A stretch of 64,000 bases of DNA from an uncultured Verrucomicrobiota bacterium (GCA_903953565.1 CAJBKE010000055.1:1-64000); one strand, 5' to 3'. Shown: positions 1 to 9,453, counted from the first letter of the stretch. Numbers and translations: made by a program. The notes: generated by a model from the sequence alone, not told the origin.

Positions 1-258
1 GCCCTGATGCGTCCGCTCAGCGGCAGTGGCAGCCTCGGCATTTTTTCCGAACTCGTCGCTACGCACGGACCCGACAGCATTCTCGCGCGCATGGCCGGCA
101 CGATCATGGGCAGCACGGAAACAACCTTCTACGTCCTCGCCGTCTATTTCGGATCGGTCGCCATCCGCCGCACGCGCCACGCCGTGCCCGCCGGACTGCT
201 TGCCGACGTCGCCGGCATGATCGCCTCGATCATCGTCTGCCGTATCGTCTTCGGGTGA
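1..258 (+). CDS. SpmB-like nucleoside-recognition (Gate) domain membrane protein, C-terminal fragment
   Basis: The reading frame is open from the left edge, so only the last 85 or so residues are present. The fragment carries the conserved C-terminal signature of spore maturation protein B and related Gate-domain proteins: RPLSGSGSLGI near its start, then GSTETTFYVLAVYFGSV and a closing hydrophobic helix after PAGLLADVAGMIAS. In sporulating Firmicutes SpmA/SpmB affect spore core dehydration; in Gram-negatives the homologues are membrane proteins of unproven transport role. The TGA stop overlaps the GTG start of the next gene (GTGA), so the two are probably cotranscribed and translationally coupled. 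The start lies outside the window. Confidence 0.85.
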   Translation, partial: ALMRPLSGSGSLGIFSELVATHGPDSILARMAGTIMGSTETTFYVLAVYFGSVAIRRTRHAVPAGLLADVAGMIASIIVCRIVFG

Positions 259-578
259 GCGATCCCCGCTACCTCTGCCAGCGCTGCGGCAACTGCTGCC
301 GCTGGCCGGGCTTTGTCCGCCTCGATGACCAGGAAGTCAACGCCACCGCCGCCTTTCTCCAACTCACCCCCGCCGAATTCATCGAACAACACACCGAACT
401 CCGCCCCAGCCGCTCGGGCCTCATGCTGAAATCCAACCCGGACGGCTCCTGCATCTTCCTGGAAGGCGTCAACACTTGCACCATCCAGGCGGTCAAACCC
501 CAGCAGTGCCGCGATTTTCCAAACAAGTGGCGCTTCGACGGATGGCGGGAAAAGTGCGAAGCGATCGAAGTCGTTTAG
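255..578 (+). CDS. YkgJ-family zinc/iron-chelating Cys-cluster protein
   Basis: A 107-residue protein starting with GTG inside the stop of the upstream gene. The N-terminus has CQRCGNCCRW, followed by further cysteines at CIFL, CTIQ, QQCRDFP and REKC, eight in all. This is the spacing of the YkgJ/UPF0153 family, which is thought to chelate zinc or an iron-sulfur cluster. The biochemical role in this family is not established. The product has no signal peptide and is probably cytoplasmic. It converges on polB, and the two stop codons overlap by 4 bases. Confidence 0.85.
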   Translation: MSDPRYLCQRCGNCCRWPGFVRLDDQEVNATAAFLQLTPAEFIEQHTELRPSRSGLMLKSNPDGSCIFLEGVNTCTIQAVKPQQCRDFPNKWRFDGWREKCEAIEVV

Positions 579-2764
579 AGCAACCGATCGCCACCCACAC
601 TCGCCGGCACAAACGCCTCGAACTTCCCCGCCAACTCATCGAGTTTGGCCAAGTAGTAAGCCGTGTTCTCGTCGCGGTTCTTTGGATCCCATTCGGCCAC
701 CAGCTTCGCGCTCTCGTAGGCCTTCACCGTCTTTTTTGTCCCCGTGATGTAATAGGACACTCGATCGCCCGCTTGCATCTTGCGCCCACTACGCAGGGCG
801 AGCTCGAAGGCGGCCGAACGGTTGCGCGATGAAGCGGCGATTTTCTTTTGGTACGCCTCGAGCGAATCCTGCAGTGCCTCGTTCTTGGCAAACATCTCCG
901 GCTCCCAAACCCGCTCGCGCAGTGCTTTGGAAAATTCGTTGTGCATAGCCGGGATAGTTTCTGGCTTCCCCTCGAGCAACGCCCGGACCGCGCGCTCGAT
1001 GAAGACGCGCTGGAATTTCTCCAGCCCGCGCGACTTCAAAGCCGCGCCCTTGATCGATAATTTCCCGTCCTCCGAAAGCAGCGCGTAGTTCTTCGCCTTA
1101 TAGCTAAACATCGCGGCATACCGCGCATCGAACTCCACCTCGATCCCCTCCGGCAACGTCACCGCCAGTTCGCGATAAAGGCCATCCCACGTCGCAGCCT
1201 TCGGCGGGGTGAAGTAGATGCCGTCCGTGTCGATTTCGATGACCTCCGCCCCGCGCTGACGCAACCAATCGACCATCCCGCGCAAAAGTTCGCGCCCTTT
1301 GGCCGTGACTGCGGCCGCCGCCTCGAAATCGGCGAAGTTTCCCTGCGCAAATCCGAGATACCCGTAAAAGCTATTGATCAGGATTTTGAAAGTCCCCTGC
1401 AGCGCATCGAGATGCGCTTTTTGTGCACCCGTGGCCGAACGCATGGCGGTCTTGGCCTCGAGACGGAACTTGCGCAACCGCGCGAGCATATCGCCGAAAA
1501 CACCGAGGGTGTCCGACTCCGGAAAAATCCCGAAAGCCAGCATGACCGACGGATAAAGCGACGCGATGTCGCAATGCCACACGTCGCGCGCCACGCCGGT
1601 GAAAAAGATGTCCGTGTAGCCGCCCTCGAAGCGCTGCACTTCGGACAGAGCCGGCACCGATTGACCCTGACGCAAGTATTCGCGCAGGAAGAGGCTGTTG
1701 ATCTTCGTCGCGTTCCCGCGAATGACCACATCCTGATAGTTGTAGGGAAAAATCGTCGTTTGCGTGAACCAGGCCGGACTCAAAGCGGCGGACAGCCCCC
1801 GCGTCTCGCGCACGTCTTGCAATGCGTATTGAACGAAAGTCTTCCGCTTCTTCGCGTGCGCCTCGGTGATCTCCCGCGCTCCGAGTTCCACCCGGTCGTC
1901 TTCAGCCACCCCGAAATGCCGCGCCGCGGCCTTGAGTCCGAAGCTTTCCAGTTCCCGTGCCCCAACGTCGTGGAACTGGACGAGAAAAAGCGTGTCCACA
2001 ATATGACGTCCGTGGATCTCGAACTTACGGTATTGGATGAGCCGCTCGGCGATCTGAAGACGCGAGGGATGCGACCGCAGCGTGCTACCATCGCGGCCGA
2101 GATCGAGTTTGATCTTCAACTTCCTCGCCCGCGCCTCGAGATACGGCAGATCAAATCGGAAAATATTGTGCCCCTCGATCACATCAGGATTACGCTCGCG
2201 CACCAGCGCGACGAATTTTTCCAAGACAGCCCTTTCCTGCGCCTCGTCCTCCGGATCCTCGACAACCAGAACTTCCTCCCATCCCGAGCTGTCGCTCAGC
2301 GCGATGGCGAGCAGCGGGTCTCTGCTCGCATCGGACATGGCGCCGTCCACGCCGATGAACGTTTCAATATCAACCTGCATCCGCCGCAGGTCTTCGAAGG
2401 CCATCCCTTTGAACAGCGTTCGCCCGCTCTGCAGCAAATATTGCTGCGCAAGGTCATTCAGCGCAAAGAGCTCCCTTTTGTAAGTGGCTTTTGCTTTGGA
2501 AAACTCCGCCGCGCCATCGAAAGCAACAGTAAACCGGAACGCGTTTTCGCCCGCCAACTCCCGCGCATCGCCCGGCAATGGCTCGGTGGCCCAAGCGAAA
2601 GGCTTGTGCACCACTTCTTCGGAGACCGTCTTGTTCCCCTCCCGCCGGTAAATCTGGACGCGGTCAGGCGTGACAAACTCGACCGCGACGATGCCCTGGC
2701 TTGCATCCGCACCGAAAAGAACGGGATCGTGTTCGACGGAGGAGAGCGAAGACGTTTTAGCCAC
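575..2764 (-). CDS. polB: Family B DNA polymerase (Pol II-like) with 3'-5' exonuclease
   Basis: A 729-residue family B polymerase, slightly shorter than E. coli Pol II (783). The exonuclease domain shows Exo I DIETF (D132, E134), Exo II GHNIFRFDLPYL (about 198-209) and Exo III YALQDVRET. The polymerase domain shows motif A DIASLYPSVM, motif B KILINSFYGYLGF and motif C IDTDGIYF. All catalytic acids look intact, so a proofreading polymerase used in repair or translesion synthesis is expected. The start is GTG, and its first codons (GTG GCT AAA) coincide with an interspersed repeat that recurs at 2872-2903 and near 58.2 kb; no Shine-Dalgarno is visible. It lies downstream of mutY and trpB on the same strand. 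The gene symbol is by family; orthology to E. coli polB is not certain. Confidence 0.93.
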   Translation of the reverse strand: MAKTSSLSSVEHDPVLFGADASQGIVAVEFVTPDRVQIYRREGNKTVSEEVVHKPFAWATEPLPGDARELAGENAFRFTVAFDGAAEFSKAKATYKRELFALNDLAQQYLLQSGRTLFKGMAFEDLRRMQVDIETFIGVDGAMSDASRDPLLAIALSDSSGWEEVLVVEDPEDEAQERAVLEKFVALVRERNPDVIEGHNIFRFDLPYLEARARKLKIKLDLGRDGSTLRSHPSRLQIAERLIQYRKFEIHGRHIVDTLFLVQFHDVGARELESFGLKAAARHFGVAEDDRVELGAREITEAHAKKRKTFVQYALQDVRETRGLSAALSPAWFTQTTIFPYNYQDVVIRGNATKINSLFLREYLRQGQSVPALSEVQRFEGGYTDIFFTGVARDVWHCDIASLYPSVMLAFGIFPESDTLGVFGDMLARLRKFRLEAKTAMRSATGAQKAHLDALQGTFKILINSFYGYLGFAQGNFADFEAAAAVTAKGRELLRGMVDWLRQRGAEVIEIDTDGIYFTPPKAATWDGLYRELAVTLPEGIEVEFDARYAAMFSYKAKNYALLSEDGKLSIKGAALKSRGLEKFQRVFIERAVRALLEGKPETIPAMHNEFSKALRERVWEPEMFAKNEALQDSLEAYQKKIAASSRNRSAAFELALRSGRKMQAGDRVSYYITGTKKTVKAYESAKLVAEWDPKNRDENTAYYLAKLDELAGKFEAFVPASVGGDRLL

Positions 2765-2898
2765 AGATAAAGGAAGATGTCAGAGGATGTTTTTCGCCGG
2801 CTGACACCGGCGAAAAACAGTATCCGAATACATTTTGACAAGTCCCGTGTCAGCGGGGCTTGTCCGAATCATAGCCGTTTATCTTCCCGTATCCGTGG
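2765..2898. repeat. Two consecutive palindromes plus a GTGGCTAAA-type repeat between trpB and polB
   Basis: The first inverted repeat has perfect 11-base arms at 2790-2800 and 2807-2817 (TTTTTCGCCGG, loop CTGACA). The second has arms 2837-2847 and 2854-2864 (GACAAGTCCCG against CGGGGCTTGTC, one G-T pair). From 2872 to 2903 there is a copy of the repeat ending ATCCGTGGCTAAA, which runs over the trpB stop codon. The first hairpin has no T tract after its 3' arm on either strand, so it looks like a repeat element and not a terminator. Confidence 0.7.
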
Positions 2899-4110
2899 CT
2901 AAATTCCCGTTCCGCCGAAAACAAACTCTGCCGCCTGCTGGACGTCTTTGTCCCCGCGGCCGGAGAGATTCACGAGGATGATCTGATCCTTGGACATTTT
3001 CGGGGCAACTTTGATCGCATGGGCCACGCCGTGGGCGCTTTCCAGCGCGGGAATGATGCCCTCGACTTTGGAGAGCGTCTTGAAAGCCTCAAGCGCTTCG
3101 TCGTCGGTGGCGAAGTCGTATTCCACGCGACCCGCATCGCGCAGGAAGCTGTGCTCGGGTCCGACCGCTGCGTAGTCGAGACCGGCGGAAACGGAATGGG
3201 TCAACTCGATCTGTCCATCGTCATTGGCCAGCAGGAATGTTTTGCATCCCTGCAATACGCCGAGTTTGCCGCCCTGGAAGCGCGCGGCATGGCGTCCGGG
3301 TTTGATCCCCTCGCCACCGGCTTCGACGCCGACCATGCGGACGGTTTTGTCCTCAAGAAACGGATAGAAAAGGCCGATCGCGTTGCTGCCGCCGCCCACG
3401 CAGGCCACGAGCAAATCGGGCAGGCGCTCCTCGCGTTCGAGAATCTGGCGGCGTGACTCCTCGCCGATCACTCGGTGGAAATTGCGCACCATCATGGGAT
3501 AGGGATGCGCGCCGTAAGCCGTGCCGAGGATGTAGTGGGTCGAACGCACATTGGTCACCCAGTCGCGCATCGCTTCGTTGACCGCTTCCTTCAGCGTGGC
3601 TTGTCCGGCCGTAACCGGCACGACTTTCGCCCCGAGGAATTTCATGCGGGTGACATTGAGCGCCTGACGCTTCATGTCCACCTCGCCCATGTAGACCACG
3701 CATTCCATGCCGAAGCGCGCGGCGGCCGTCGCGGTGGCTACGCCATGCTGACCGGCGCCGGTTTCGGCAATGACGCGCTTCTTCCCCATGCGGCGCGCGA
3801 GAATGATCTGACCCATCGCATTGTTGATCTTGTGCGCGCCGGTATGGACCAAGTCCTCGCGCTTGAGATAAATTTTCGCTCCACCGAGTTGCGCGGTGAG
3901 GCGTTCAGCCAGATAAAGCGGCGTCGGACGCCCGACAAATTCAGCCAGAAGCTGATTCAATTCGCGGCGGAATTCGGGATCTTTGCGCGCCGACTCGTAG
4001 GCCTGAGTTAGCTCTTCGAGAGCGGTCATCAACGTCTCGGGCACGAACACGCCACCATACGGACCAAAGTGGCCCTTGGCGTCGGGTTGGGCGGTGATGG
4101 CGGCGCTCAT
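2899..4110 (-). CDS. trpB: Tryptophan synthase beta chain
   Basis: 403 residues, the normal length. TrpB condenses indole with L-serine to make tryptophan, using PLP. The PLP lysine is K94 in [10 protein letters not shown]. The catalytic glutamate is E116 in [11 protein letters not shown]. The phosphate-binding loop GGGSNAIG lies near residue 240. The N-terminal [14 protein letters not shown] is typical of TrpB1, the form that pairs with TrpA. No trpA is adjacent, so the trp genes are dispersed here or lie outside the window. It is 88 bases downstream of mutY on the same strand. The start ATG at 4110 gives the expected N-terminus. Confidence 0.97.
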   Translation of the reverse strand: MSAAITAQPDAKGHFGPYGGVFVPETLMTALEELTQAYESARKDPEFRRELNQLLAEFVGRPTPLYLAERLTAQLGGAKIYLKREDLVHTGAHKINNAMGQIILARRMGKKRVIAETGAGQHGVATATAAARFGMECVVYMGEVDMKRQALNVTRMKFLGAKVVPVTAGQATLKEAVNEAMRDWVTNVRSTHYILGTAYGAHPYPMMVRNFHRVIGEESRRQILEREERLPDLLVACVGGGSNAIGLFYPFLEDKTVRMVGVEAGGEGIKPGRHAARFQGGKLGVLQGCKTFLLANDDGQIELTHSVSAGLDYAAVGPEHSFLRDAGRVEYDFATDDEALEAFKTLSKVEGIIPALESAHGVAHAIKVAPKMSKDQIILVNLSGRGDKDVQQAAEFVFGGTGI

Positions 4111-4198
4111 GAAAAAACTTTAACCACGGATTGCACGAATATCACGGATGATTAGAGAAGGCATCTTTCCTTTGTATTCTAAATCGGTGTCATCAGTG
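4111..4198. other. trpB upstream region with a CCACGGAT-type repeat
   Basis: 88 bases between mutY and trpB. They contain AACCACGGATTGCACGAAT and ATCACGGATGATTAG. Read on the minus strand these resemble the ATCCGTGG repeat seen at 2890 and 58180. No clear promoter or hairpin could be assigned. Confidence 0.35.
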
Positions 4199-5194
4199 TC
4201 ATCGGCGGTCAGAAACCTCTTGGATCATCTTGGCAATGGCTCGGCGGTGCGGGGAGGGAACGGCTATCTGCTCCAACTCCCTAAGAGAAAACGCTTTGCG
4301 CGGTTCCGCGGACGCCGACAAGCCACCTTTCCGCATGCGGTGAACGCGCAATCTCACCCTCTCGCGGACGATGCTGTAGGTCAGTTCCACCGCCGGTCCG
4401 CTCGGCGGTTCGTCATCCAGCGGCGGCAAACGCCATAGCCCGCCCCATCGACGCGCGGTCGATTGCTGCAGAAGCACGGCCTTCCCATCCGAGACCCACG
4501 CCGCGTGTTCGGATCGTTCCTTGATCGCCGCCTTAGGCGCTTTGACCGGCAATTTTTCGGGATGTTTCGCCTCACAGAAACTTTTCACCGGGCAGAGCAG
4601 GCAATCCGGACGGCCTGCGCGGCAAACCAGCGCGCCTAGTTCCATGATGGCCGAAACAAATTCGTGCCCGCCTTTGGACGGTAGAAGTTCTTCGAGTTTT
4701 CCGCGGACCTTGGCCGATCCCTTCGCAGTATCAACCGGCGTGCGGATATCGAACAACCGAGCCACCACGCGGATCACATTGGCATCGAGCACCGGCACCG
4801 ACTCGTCGAAAGCAAAGGCCCGCACCGCTTGGGCCGTATAGTCCCCAACCCCGGGCAAATCGCGCAGGCCATCGTAGTCCCGCGGAAACTTCCCGGCCAA
4901 TCCCAAGGAGATTTTTTTCGCCGCAGCATGCAGATTCCGCGCGCGGCGGTAATAGCCGAGCCCCTGCCAGAGGGCCAAAACTTCGGATTCATCCGCCGCG
5001 GCAAGTTCATGCACCGAGGGAAAGCGCTTCATCCATCGCTCGAAATAGGGCACGACCGCTGCAACCGTCGTCTGCTGAAGCATCATTTCGCTGACCAAAA
5101 TCGCGTAAGGATCCCGCGTCTGCCGCCACGGCAGGTCGCGTCCGTGCCGCCGGAACCAGGCGCACAGGCGTTGGCGGAACTCTTTGCCGTTCAC
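4199..5194 (-). CDS. mutY: A/G-specific adenine glycosylase
   Basis: 331 residues. MutY removes adenine mispaired with 8-oxoguanine. Visible features are the N-terminal LPWRQTRDPYAILVSEMMLQQT with catalytic-region E36, the helix-hairpin-helix LPGVGDYTAQAV (113-124), catalytic Asp D137 in VLDANVIRV, and the [4Fe-4S] ligands C191, C198, C201 and C207 (spacing C-x6-C-x2-C-x5-C). A C-terminal NUDIX-like 8-oxoG recognition domain covers about residues 235-331. It is divergent from rnhC and upstream of trpB. It works with MutT-type enzymes, and a NUDIX candidate for that role lies at 28.4 kb. Confidence 0.96.
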   Translation of the reverse strand: MNGKEFRQRLCAWFRRHGRDLPWRQTRDPYAILVSEMMLQQTTVAAVVPYFERWMKRFPSVHELAAADESEVLALWQGLGYYRRARNLHAAAKKISLGLAGKFPRDYDGLRDLPGVGDYTAQAVRAFAFDESVPVLDANVIRVVARLFDIRTPVDTAKGSAKVRGKLEELLPSKGGHEFVSAIMELGALVCRAGRPDCLLCPVKSFCEAKHPEKLPVKAPKAAIKERSEHAAWVSDGKAVLLQQSTARRWGGLWRLPPLDDEPPSGPAVELTYSIVRERVRLRVHRMRKGGLSASAEPRKAFSLRELEQIAVPSPHRRAIAKMIQEVSDRR

Positions 5195-5283
5195 GGGGCC
5201 ATCAGACCAAAGCCGGCCGCACAGACGAAGCCCAACCTTCTCGACGATAGGATATCCAACGATTACACCCTTCGGATCACCCG

Positions 5284-6198
5284 ATGCCGCCGCTTCGCTC
5301 CCACACCGTCGCCTTGACCGCCGAACAGGCAGACAAGCTTCGCGGCATCCTGACGGACCAAGGATTCAAGTTTGAGCAGCGGCCCTACACGCTTTATTTC
5401 GCGCAAAAGCCCGGACTGACCATCGCGGTCTACGAGAAGGGCCCGAAGGCCGTGGTCCAAGGCAAGGACACGGAAAGTTTCATCCAATTCACCCTCGAGC
5501 CCGAAGTCCTCGGCGAAGCGCGGCTCGGCTACGAGGAATTGCACCATCCCGAACGTTTCGCCCCGCATTTCGGCATCGACGAAAGCGGCAAAGGCGACTT
5601 TTTCGGTCCACTCGTCATTGCCGGCGCCTACACGAACGAACCCATCGCCCGCCACTTGCTCGAAGCCGGCATCCGCGACAGCAAATCAATCGGATCCGAC
5701 GCCCAAATCCGCAAATTTGCTGATGTTATTCGCGCCACGCCGGGTCTGGTCAGCGAGGTGATCGTCGTCTCGCCGGAGAAATATAATCCGCTCTACGAAA
5801 AGATCGGCAATCTCAACCGCCTCCTTGCCTGGGGCCACGCGCGGGTCATTGAAAACCTGTGCGAGCGAAAGCCCGATTGTCCATCCGCCTTGAGCGACCA
5901 GTTCGCCAACCCGATCGTGCTGCAACGCGCACTGATGGAAAAGGGCCGCAAAATCGAACTGCGCCAGCAGACCAAAGCGGAGAGCGACTACGCCGTGGCC
6001 GCCGCTTCCATTCTCGCCCGGGAAAAATTCATCGACTGGCTGGCTGACGCCGAAAAAAAATGGGGCGCCAAATTCCCCAAAGGCGCCTCGGGCGCCGTCC
6101 TCGAAGCCGCCCGCGCCCTCGTCCACAAACACGGCCCCGACGCCCTTCGATCCACCGCCAAACTTCACTTCAAAACCACCCAGCAGGCGCTGGCCTAA
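5284..6198 (+). CDS. rnhC: Ribonuclease HIII
   Basis: 304 residues, the length of RNase HIII and longer than HII. The N-terminal roughly 90 residues form a TBP-like substrate-binding domain. The catalytic domain begins with FGIDESGKGDFFGPL (about 97-110; the DEDD residues include D99 and E100), followed by IRDSKSIGSD. The glycine-rich GKGDFFGP signature distinguishes HIII from HII. The enzyme cuts RNA in RNA-DNA hybrids. Transcribed divergently from mutY with 89 bases between the starts. Confidence 0.95.
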   Translation: MPPLRSHTVALTAEQADKLRGILTDQGFKFEQRPYTLYFAQKPGLTIAVYEKGPKAVVQGKDTESFIQFTLEPEVLGEARLGYEELHHPERFAPHFGIDESGKGDFFGPLVIAGAYTNEPIARHLLEAGIRDSKSIGSDAQIRKFADVIRATPGLVSEVIVVSPEKYNPLYEKIGNLNRLLAWGHARVIENLCERKPDCPSALSDQFANPIVLQRALMEKGRKIELRQQTKAESDYAVAAASILAREKFIDWLADAEKKWGAKFPKGASGAVLEAARALVHKHGPDALRSTAKLHFKTTQQALA

Positions 6199-6245
6199 TT
6201 CTTTTTCTTGCTGAAGACTGACGACTGCCAACTGACGACTCCTCT

Positions 6246-6662
6246 ATGAAACTCCTCCTCCCGCTGCTCCTCACCATCACCACTTCTCTCGCCATGGAAA
6301 CCAACCAAGCTCCCGTCAGGCTCCCCGGCAGCGCGTGGCAAGTCACCACCTTCGCCGGACAACCCCCGCTCGCCGATCATCCGATCACCTTCGAATTCGA
6401 CAACGAAGGCAACATCGCAGGCGACGGCTCATGCAACCGCTTCGGCGGATCCTGCAAAATCGAAGGCGACAAAATCGAGGTCGGCCCGCTGCGCAGCACC
6501 CGTCGCGCTTGCGAGCCGGACATCATGCAGCAGGAGCACAAATTCCTCGCCCTGCTCGGCGCCGCCGCCACGTGGGCCATAGACGGCGATGAACTCGTCC
6601 TCACCGCGCCGGAAGGCGAGATTCGGGCCATTCGCCAAGTCCCCGCCAAGCCGCAGGAGTAA
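6246..6662 (+). CDS. META-domain (HslJ-like) secreted protein
   Basis: 138 residues with an N-terminal signal peptide (KLLLPLLLTITTSLA, probable cleavage near residue 17). The rest is one META domain: GSAWQV, then GDGSCNRFGGSC, then TRRACEPDIMQQEHKFLALL. These match the HslJ/META signature of G-x-C-N-x-F and a later E-x-x-F-x-x-L. E. coli HslJ is linked to novobiocin resistance. Location is probably periplasmic. The 47 bases before it hold short CTGACGACTG-type direct repeats. Confidence 0.85.
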   Translation: MKLLLPLLLTITTSLAMETNQAPVRLPGSAWQVTTFAGQPPLADHPITFEFDNEGNIAGDGSCNRFGGSCKIEGDKIEVGPLRSTRRACEPDIMQQEHKFLALLGAAATWAIDGDELVLTAPEGEIRAIRQVPAKPQE

Positions 6663-6779
6663 GCTTCAAAAACGGCATTTCCGGCCGATGTTTGCGCTGG
6701 TCTGGACCCACCAGAGCGGCCAGAATACTAATGCGTCCCGGCCGTGCCCGGAACGCCCCGCCAATCACCCCTTTTCCAC

Positions 6780-9353
6780 GTGTATACACAAAACGAAAAA
6801 GTCGAACCGATCGATGTCGCGGAGGAGATGTCACGCTCCTTCCTCGACTACTCCATGTCCGTCATCATTTCGCGCGCTTTGCCCGACGCGCGCGACGGCC
6901 TCAAGCCCGCCCAGCGCCGCATCCTCTACGCGATGCACGATCTGCGACTCTTTCCCGGACGCCAACAAATCAAGTGCGCGAAAATTTGCGGCGACACCAG
7001 CGGTAACTACCACCCGCACGGCGAAGCGGTCATCTACCCGACCCTCGTCCACATGGCGCAAAGCTGGGCTATGCGCGAAACGCTGGTCGACGGCCAAGGC
7101 AACTTCGGTTCGGTCGAAGGCGATCCGCCGGCCGCCATGCGTTACACCGAGGCGCGCCTCACCCACCTCGGCACGGCCCTTATGGCCGACATGGACAAAT
7201 CGACCGTCGATTTCGTCCCCAACTACGACGAGCGGCTGACTGAACCTGTCGTCTTCCCCGCGGCCTTCCCGAACCTTCTCGTCAACGGCGGCACCGGCAT
7301 CGCCGTCGGCATGGCAACCAACATGCCGCCGCACAATCTCGGCGAGGTCATCGACGCCATCTGCGCGCAGATCGACAAACCCGACATCACGCTCGACGGC
7401 CTGATGAAATACGTCAAAGGCCCGGACTTCCCGACCGGCTGCCAACTTTGCGGCGTCGGTGGCATCCGCCAATACCTCGAAACCGGACGCGGTTCGGTCA
7501 AAGTCCGCGGCAAAGCCGGCGTCGAGGAACTCAAAGGCAACCGCGAGCAGATCGTCATCACCGAGATCCCCTACAACGTCAACCGCGCCACCCTCGTCGA
7601 GCGCATCGCCGATCTGGTCAACCAGAAGACGATCACCGACATCAGCGCCATCCGCGACGAGTCGGACGAAAAAACGCGCGTCGTCGTCGAACTCAAGCGC
7701 GACGCCAACCCGAAGGTTGTCATCAACAACCTCTACAAGCACACCGCGCTGGAAAGCTCGTTCCCCATCACGATGCTGGCCATCGACCACGGGAAGCCGA
7801 AGCTCCTTTCGCTCAAGGAAGCCATCTTCTGCTACATCGAGCACCGCCGCGAAGTCGTCCTGCGCCGCACCTCCCACCTTCTCGGCGAAGCCGAAGTCCG
7901 CGCGGAAAAACTCGAGGCCTTCCTCATCGCCCTGGCCAACCTCGACGAATTCATCCGCATCATCCGCGGATCGAAAAACCGCGAGGAAGCCAAAGTCAAA
8001 CTCCTCGCCTTCGAATTCACCCGTAAGCAGGTCGAAAAATTCGGGGTGAAAATCCGCAGCGAAGCGCGCCTGACCGACGGCGAATACCTCCTCAGCGAAC
8101 AGCAGGTTGACGACATCCTCGAACTCCGCCTCTACCAACTGACCGGCCTGGAAAGCGACAAGGTCCTCGGGGAATACCGGGAACTCCTCTCCACCATCGA
8201 GGACCTCATGGACATCCTCGCCCGCGAGGAACGCGTCCTCGACATCATCAAGACCGAGCTGCGCGAGATCAAAACGAAATACGCCGGTCCGCGCCTCACC
8301 GACATCGTCCCCGACGAAGGCGAGATCAACATCGAAGATCTCATCACCAACGAGGGCTGCATCATCACGGTGACCCACCGCGGCTTCATCAAGCGCACCG
8401 CGGTCAGCAACTACCGCGCCCAGAAACGCGGCGGCAAAGGTGTCATCGGGATGCAAACCCGCGAAGCCAACGCGGAAAACGAGGAAGACGACTTCGTCGA
8501 ACACCTCTTCACCGCCAGCACGCACGACTACCTCGTCTTCTTCACCAAGAAGGGCCGCTGCTACGTCGAGAAGGCCTACAACATCCCGGAAATGGGCCGC
8601 GCAGCCAAAGGTCGCTCCATCGCCAATCTTCTGGAGTTCAAACCCGGCGAAGAAATCGCCGCGGTCATGCGCATCCAGTCCAAAACCGGCGCCGGCAAGG
8701 ATGAGACGTGGGACGAAAACCTGCACATCCTCTTCGCCACCAAGACAGGCGTGATCAAGAAGAGCAACCTCTCCTCCTACCGCAACATCCGCAAGGGCGG
8801 CATCATCGCGATCAATATCGAGGACGGCGATGAGCTCATCGCCGCGCTCATGACCGACGGACACAACGAAATCGTCCTCATTACCAAGGACGGAATGAGC
8901 ATCCGTTTCAGCGAGGAAGACATCCGCGACATGGGCCGCACCGCCACCGGCGTGTGGGGCATCCGTCCGGACAAAAAAGATTTCGTCATCGGCGCCGCCC
9001 TAGTCGTGGCCGACGCCACCCTGCTGGTGGCCGGCGCCAACGGCGTAGGCAAGCGCACCGAGTTCGACGAATACCGGCTGCAGAAACGCGGCGGCAAAGG
9101 CATCATCACCATGAAGGTCACCGACAAGACCGGCGAGGTGGTCAGCGCCCTGAGCGTCCGCGAAAACGACGAAATCATGCTCATCACCAGCGGCGGACAA
9201 AGCGTCCGCACCCGGGTGAGCGAGATCCGCATGACCGGCCGCAACGCCCAAGGCGTGCGCCTTATCGGTCTCGGCGAAGGCGAGCACCTCCAAGCCATGG
9301 CCCCGGTCGTGAGCGAAAGCCAAGAGGAAGCCGCCGAAAACGTCGAAGCCTAA
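6780..9353 (+). CDS. gyrA: DNA gyrase subunit A with non-canonical quinolone pocket
   Basis: The GTG start at 6780 gives the typical N-terminus M-YTQNEKVEPIDVAEEMS and makes the numbering match E. coli: catalytic Tyr is Y122 in AAMRYTEARL. A GTG at 6744 would add 12 atypical residues. The product is 857 residues. The C-terminal domain has GyrA-box sequences QKRGGKG twice, so this is gyrase and not topoisomerase IV. The quinolone-resistance region reads HPHGEAVIYPT, which gives E82, A83 and P87 where E. coli has D82, S83 and D87. Both residues that anchor the water-metal ion bridge to quinolones are therefore replaced. gyrB is not adjacent, and no Shine-Dalgarno is visible before either start. 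Confidence 0.96.
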   Translation: MYTQNEKVEPIDVAEEMSRSFLDYSMSVIISRALPDARDGLKPAQRRILYAMHDLRLFPGRQQIKCAKICGDTSGNYHPHGEAVIYPTLVHMAQSWAMRETLVDGQGNFGSVEGDPPAAMRYTEARLTHLGTALMADMDKSTVDFVPNYDERLTEPVVFPAAFPNLLVNGGTGIAVGMATNMPPHNLGEVIDAICAQIDKPDITLDGLMKYVKGPDFPTGCQLCGVGGIRQYLETGRGSVKVRGKAGVEELKGNREQIVITEIPYNVNRATLVERIADLVNQKTITDISAIRDESDEKTRVVVELKRDANPKVVINNLYKHTALESSFPITMLAIDHGKPKLLSLKEAIFCYIEHRREVVLRRTSHLLGEAEVRAEKLEAFLIALANLDEFIRIIRGSKNREEAKVKLLAFEFTRKQVEKFGVKIRSEARLTDGEYLLSEQQVDDILELRLYQLTGLESDKVLGEYRELLSTIEDLMDILAREERVLDIIKTELREIKTKYAGPRLTDIVPDEGEINIEDLITNEGCIITVTHRGFIKRTAVSNYRAQKRGGKGVIGMQTREANAENEEDDFVEHLFTASTHDYLVFFTKKGRCYVEKAYNIPEMGRAAKGRSIANLLEFKPGEEIAAVMRIQSKTGAGKDETWDENLHILFATKTGVIKKSNLSSYRNIRKGGIIAINIEDGDELIAALMTDGHNEIVLITKDGMSIRFSEEDIRDMGRTATGVWGIRPDKKDFVIGAALVVADATLLVAGANGVGKRTEFDEYRLQKRGGKGIITMKVTDKTGEVVSALSVRENDEIMLITSGGQSVRTRVSEIRMTGRNAQGVRLIGLGEGEHLQAMAPVVSESQEEAAENVEA

Positions 9354-9373
9354 GCGCCCGTTCCTTTCGACGC

Positions 9374-9398
9374 TTGTAGCGGCGGTCTATGACCGTCG
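9374..9398. repeat. Palindromic repeat family B (TTGTAGCGGCGGTC)
   Basis: TTGTAGCGGCGGTCTATGACC followed by GTCG, 20 bases after the gyrA stop. The arms CGGTC and GACCG form a hairpin. Near-identical copies lie at 11618, 19293 (degenerate), 24471 and 45607, always just 3' of a gene. Confidence 0.75.
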
Positions 9399-9453
9399 CA
9401 CCCCTCTCCGTGTCATGGGCCCATCTCTGCACATGACCGACCCGAACCCATCG

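Noticed and set aside
1412-2770. 452-codon plus-strand ORF opposite polB
   Set aside because: Shadow of GC-rich third positions; composition is R/H/L rich with no motif, while polB on the other strand has all polymerase motifs.
2790-2817. Hairpin TTTTTCGCCGG...CCGGCGAAAAA as terminator
   Set aside because: The T run is in the 5' arm on both strands; no U tract follows the 3' arm, so it is listed as a repeat.
6831-8864. 677-codon minus-strand ORF opposite gyrA
   Set aside because: Acidic, low-complexity translation (DV, FA, GDD runs) typical of antisense shadow; gyrA is certain.
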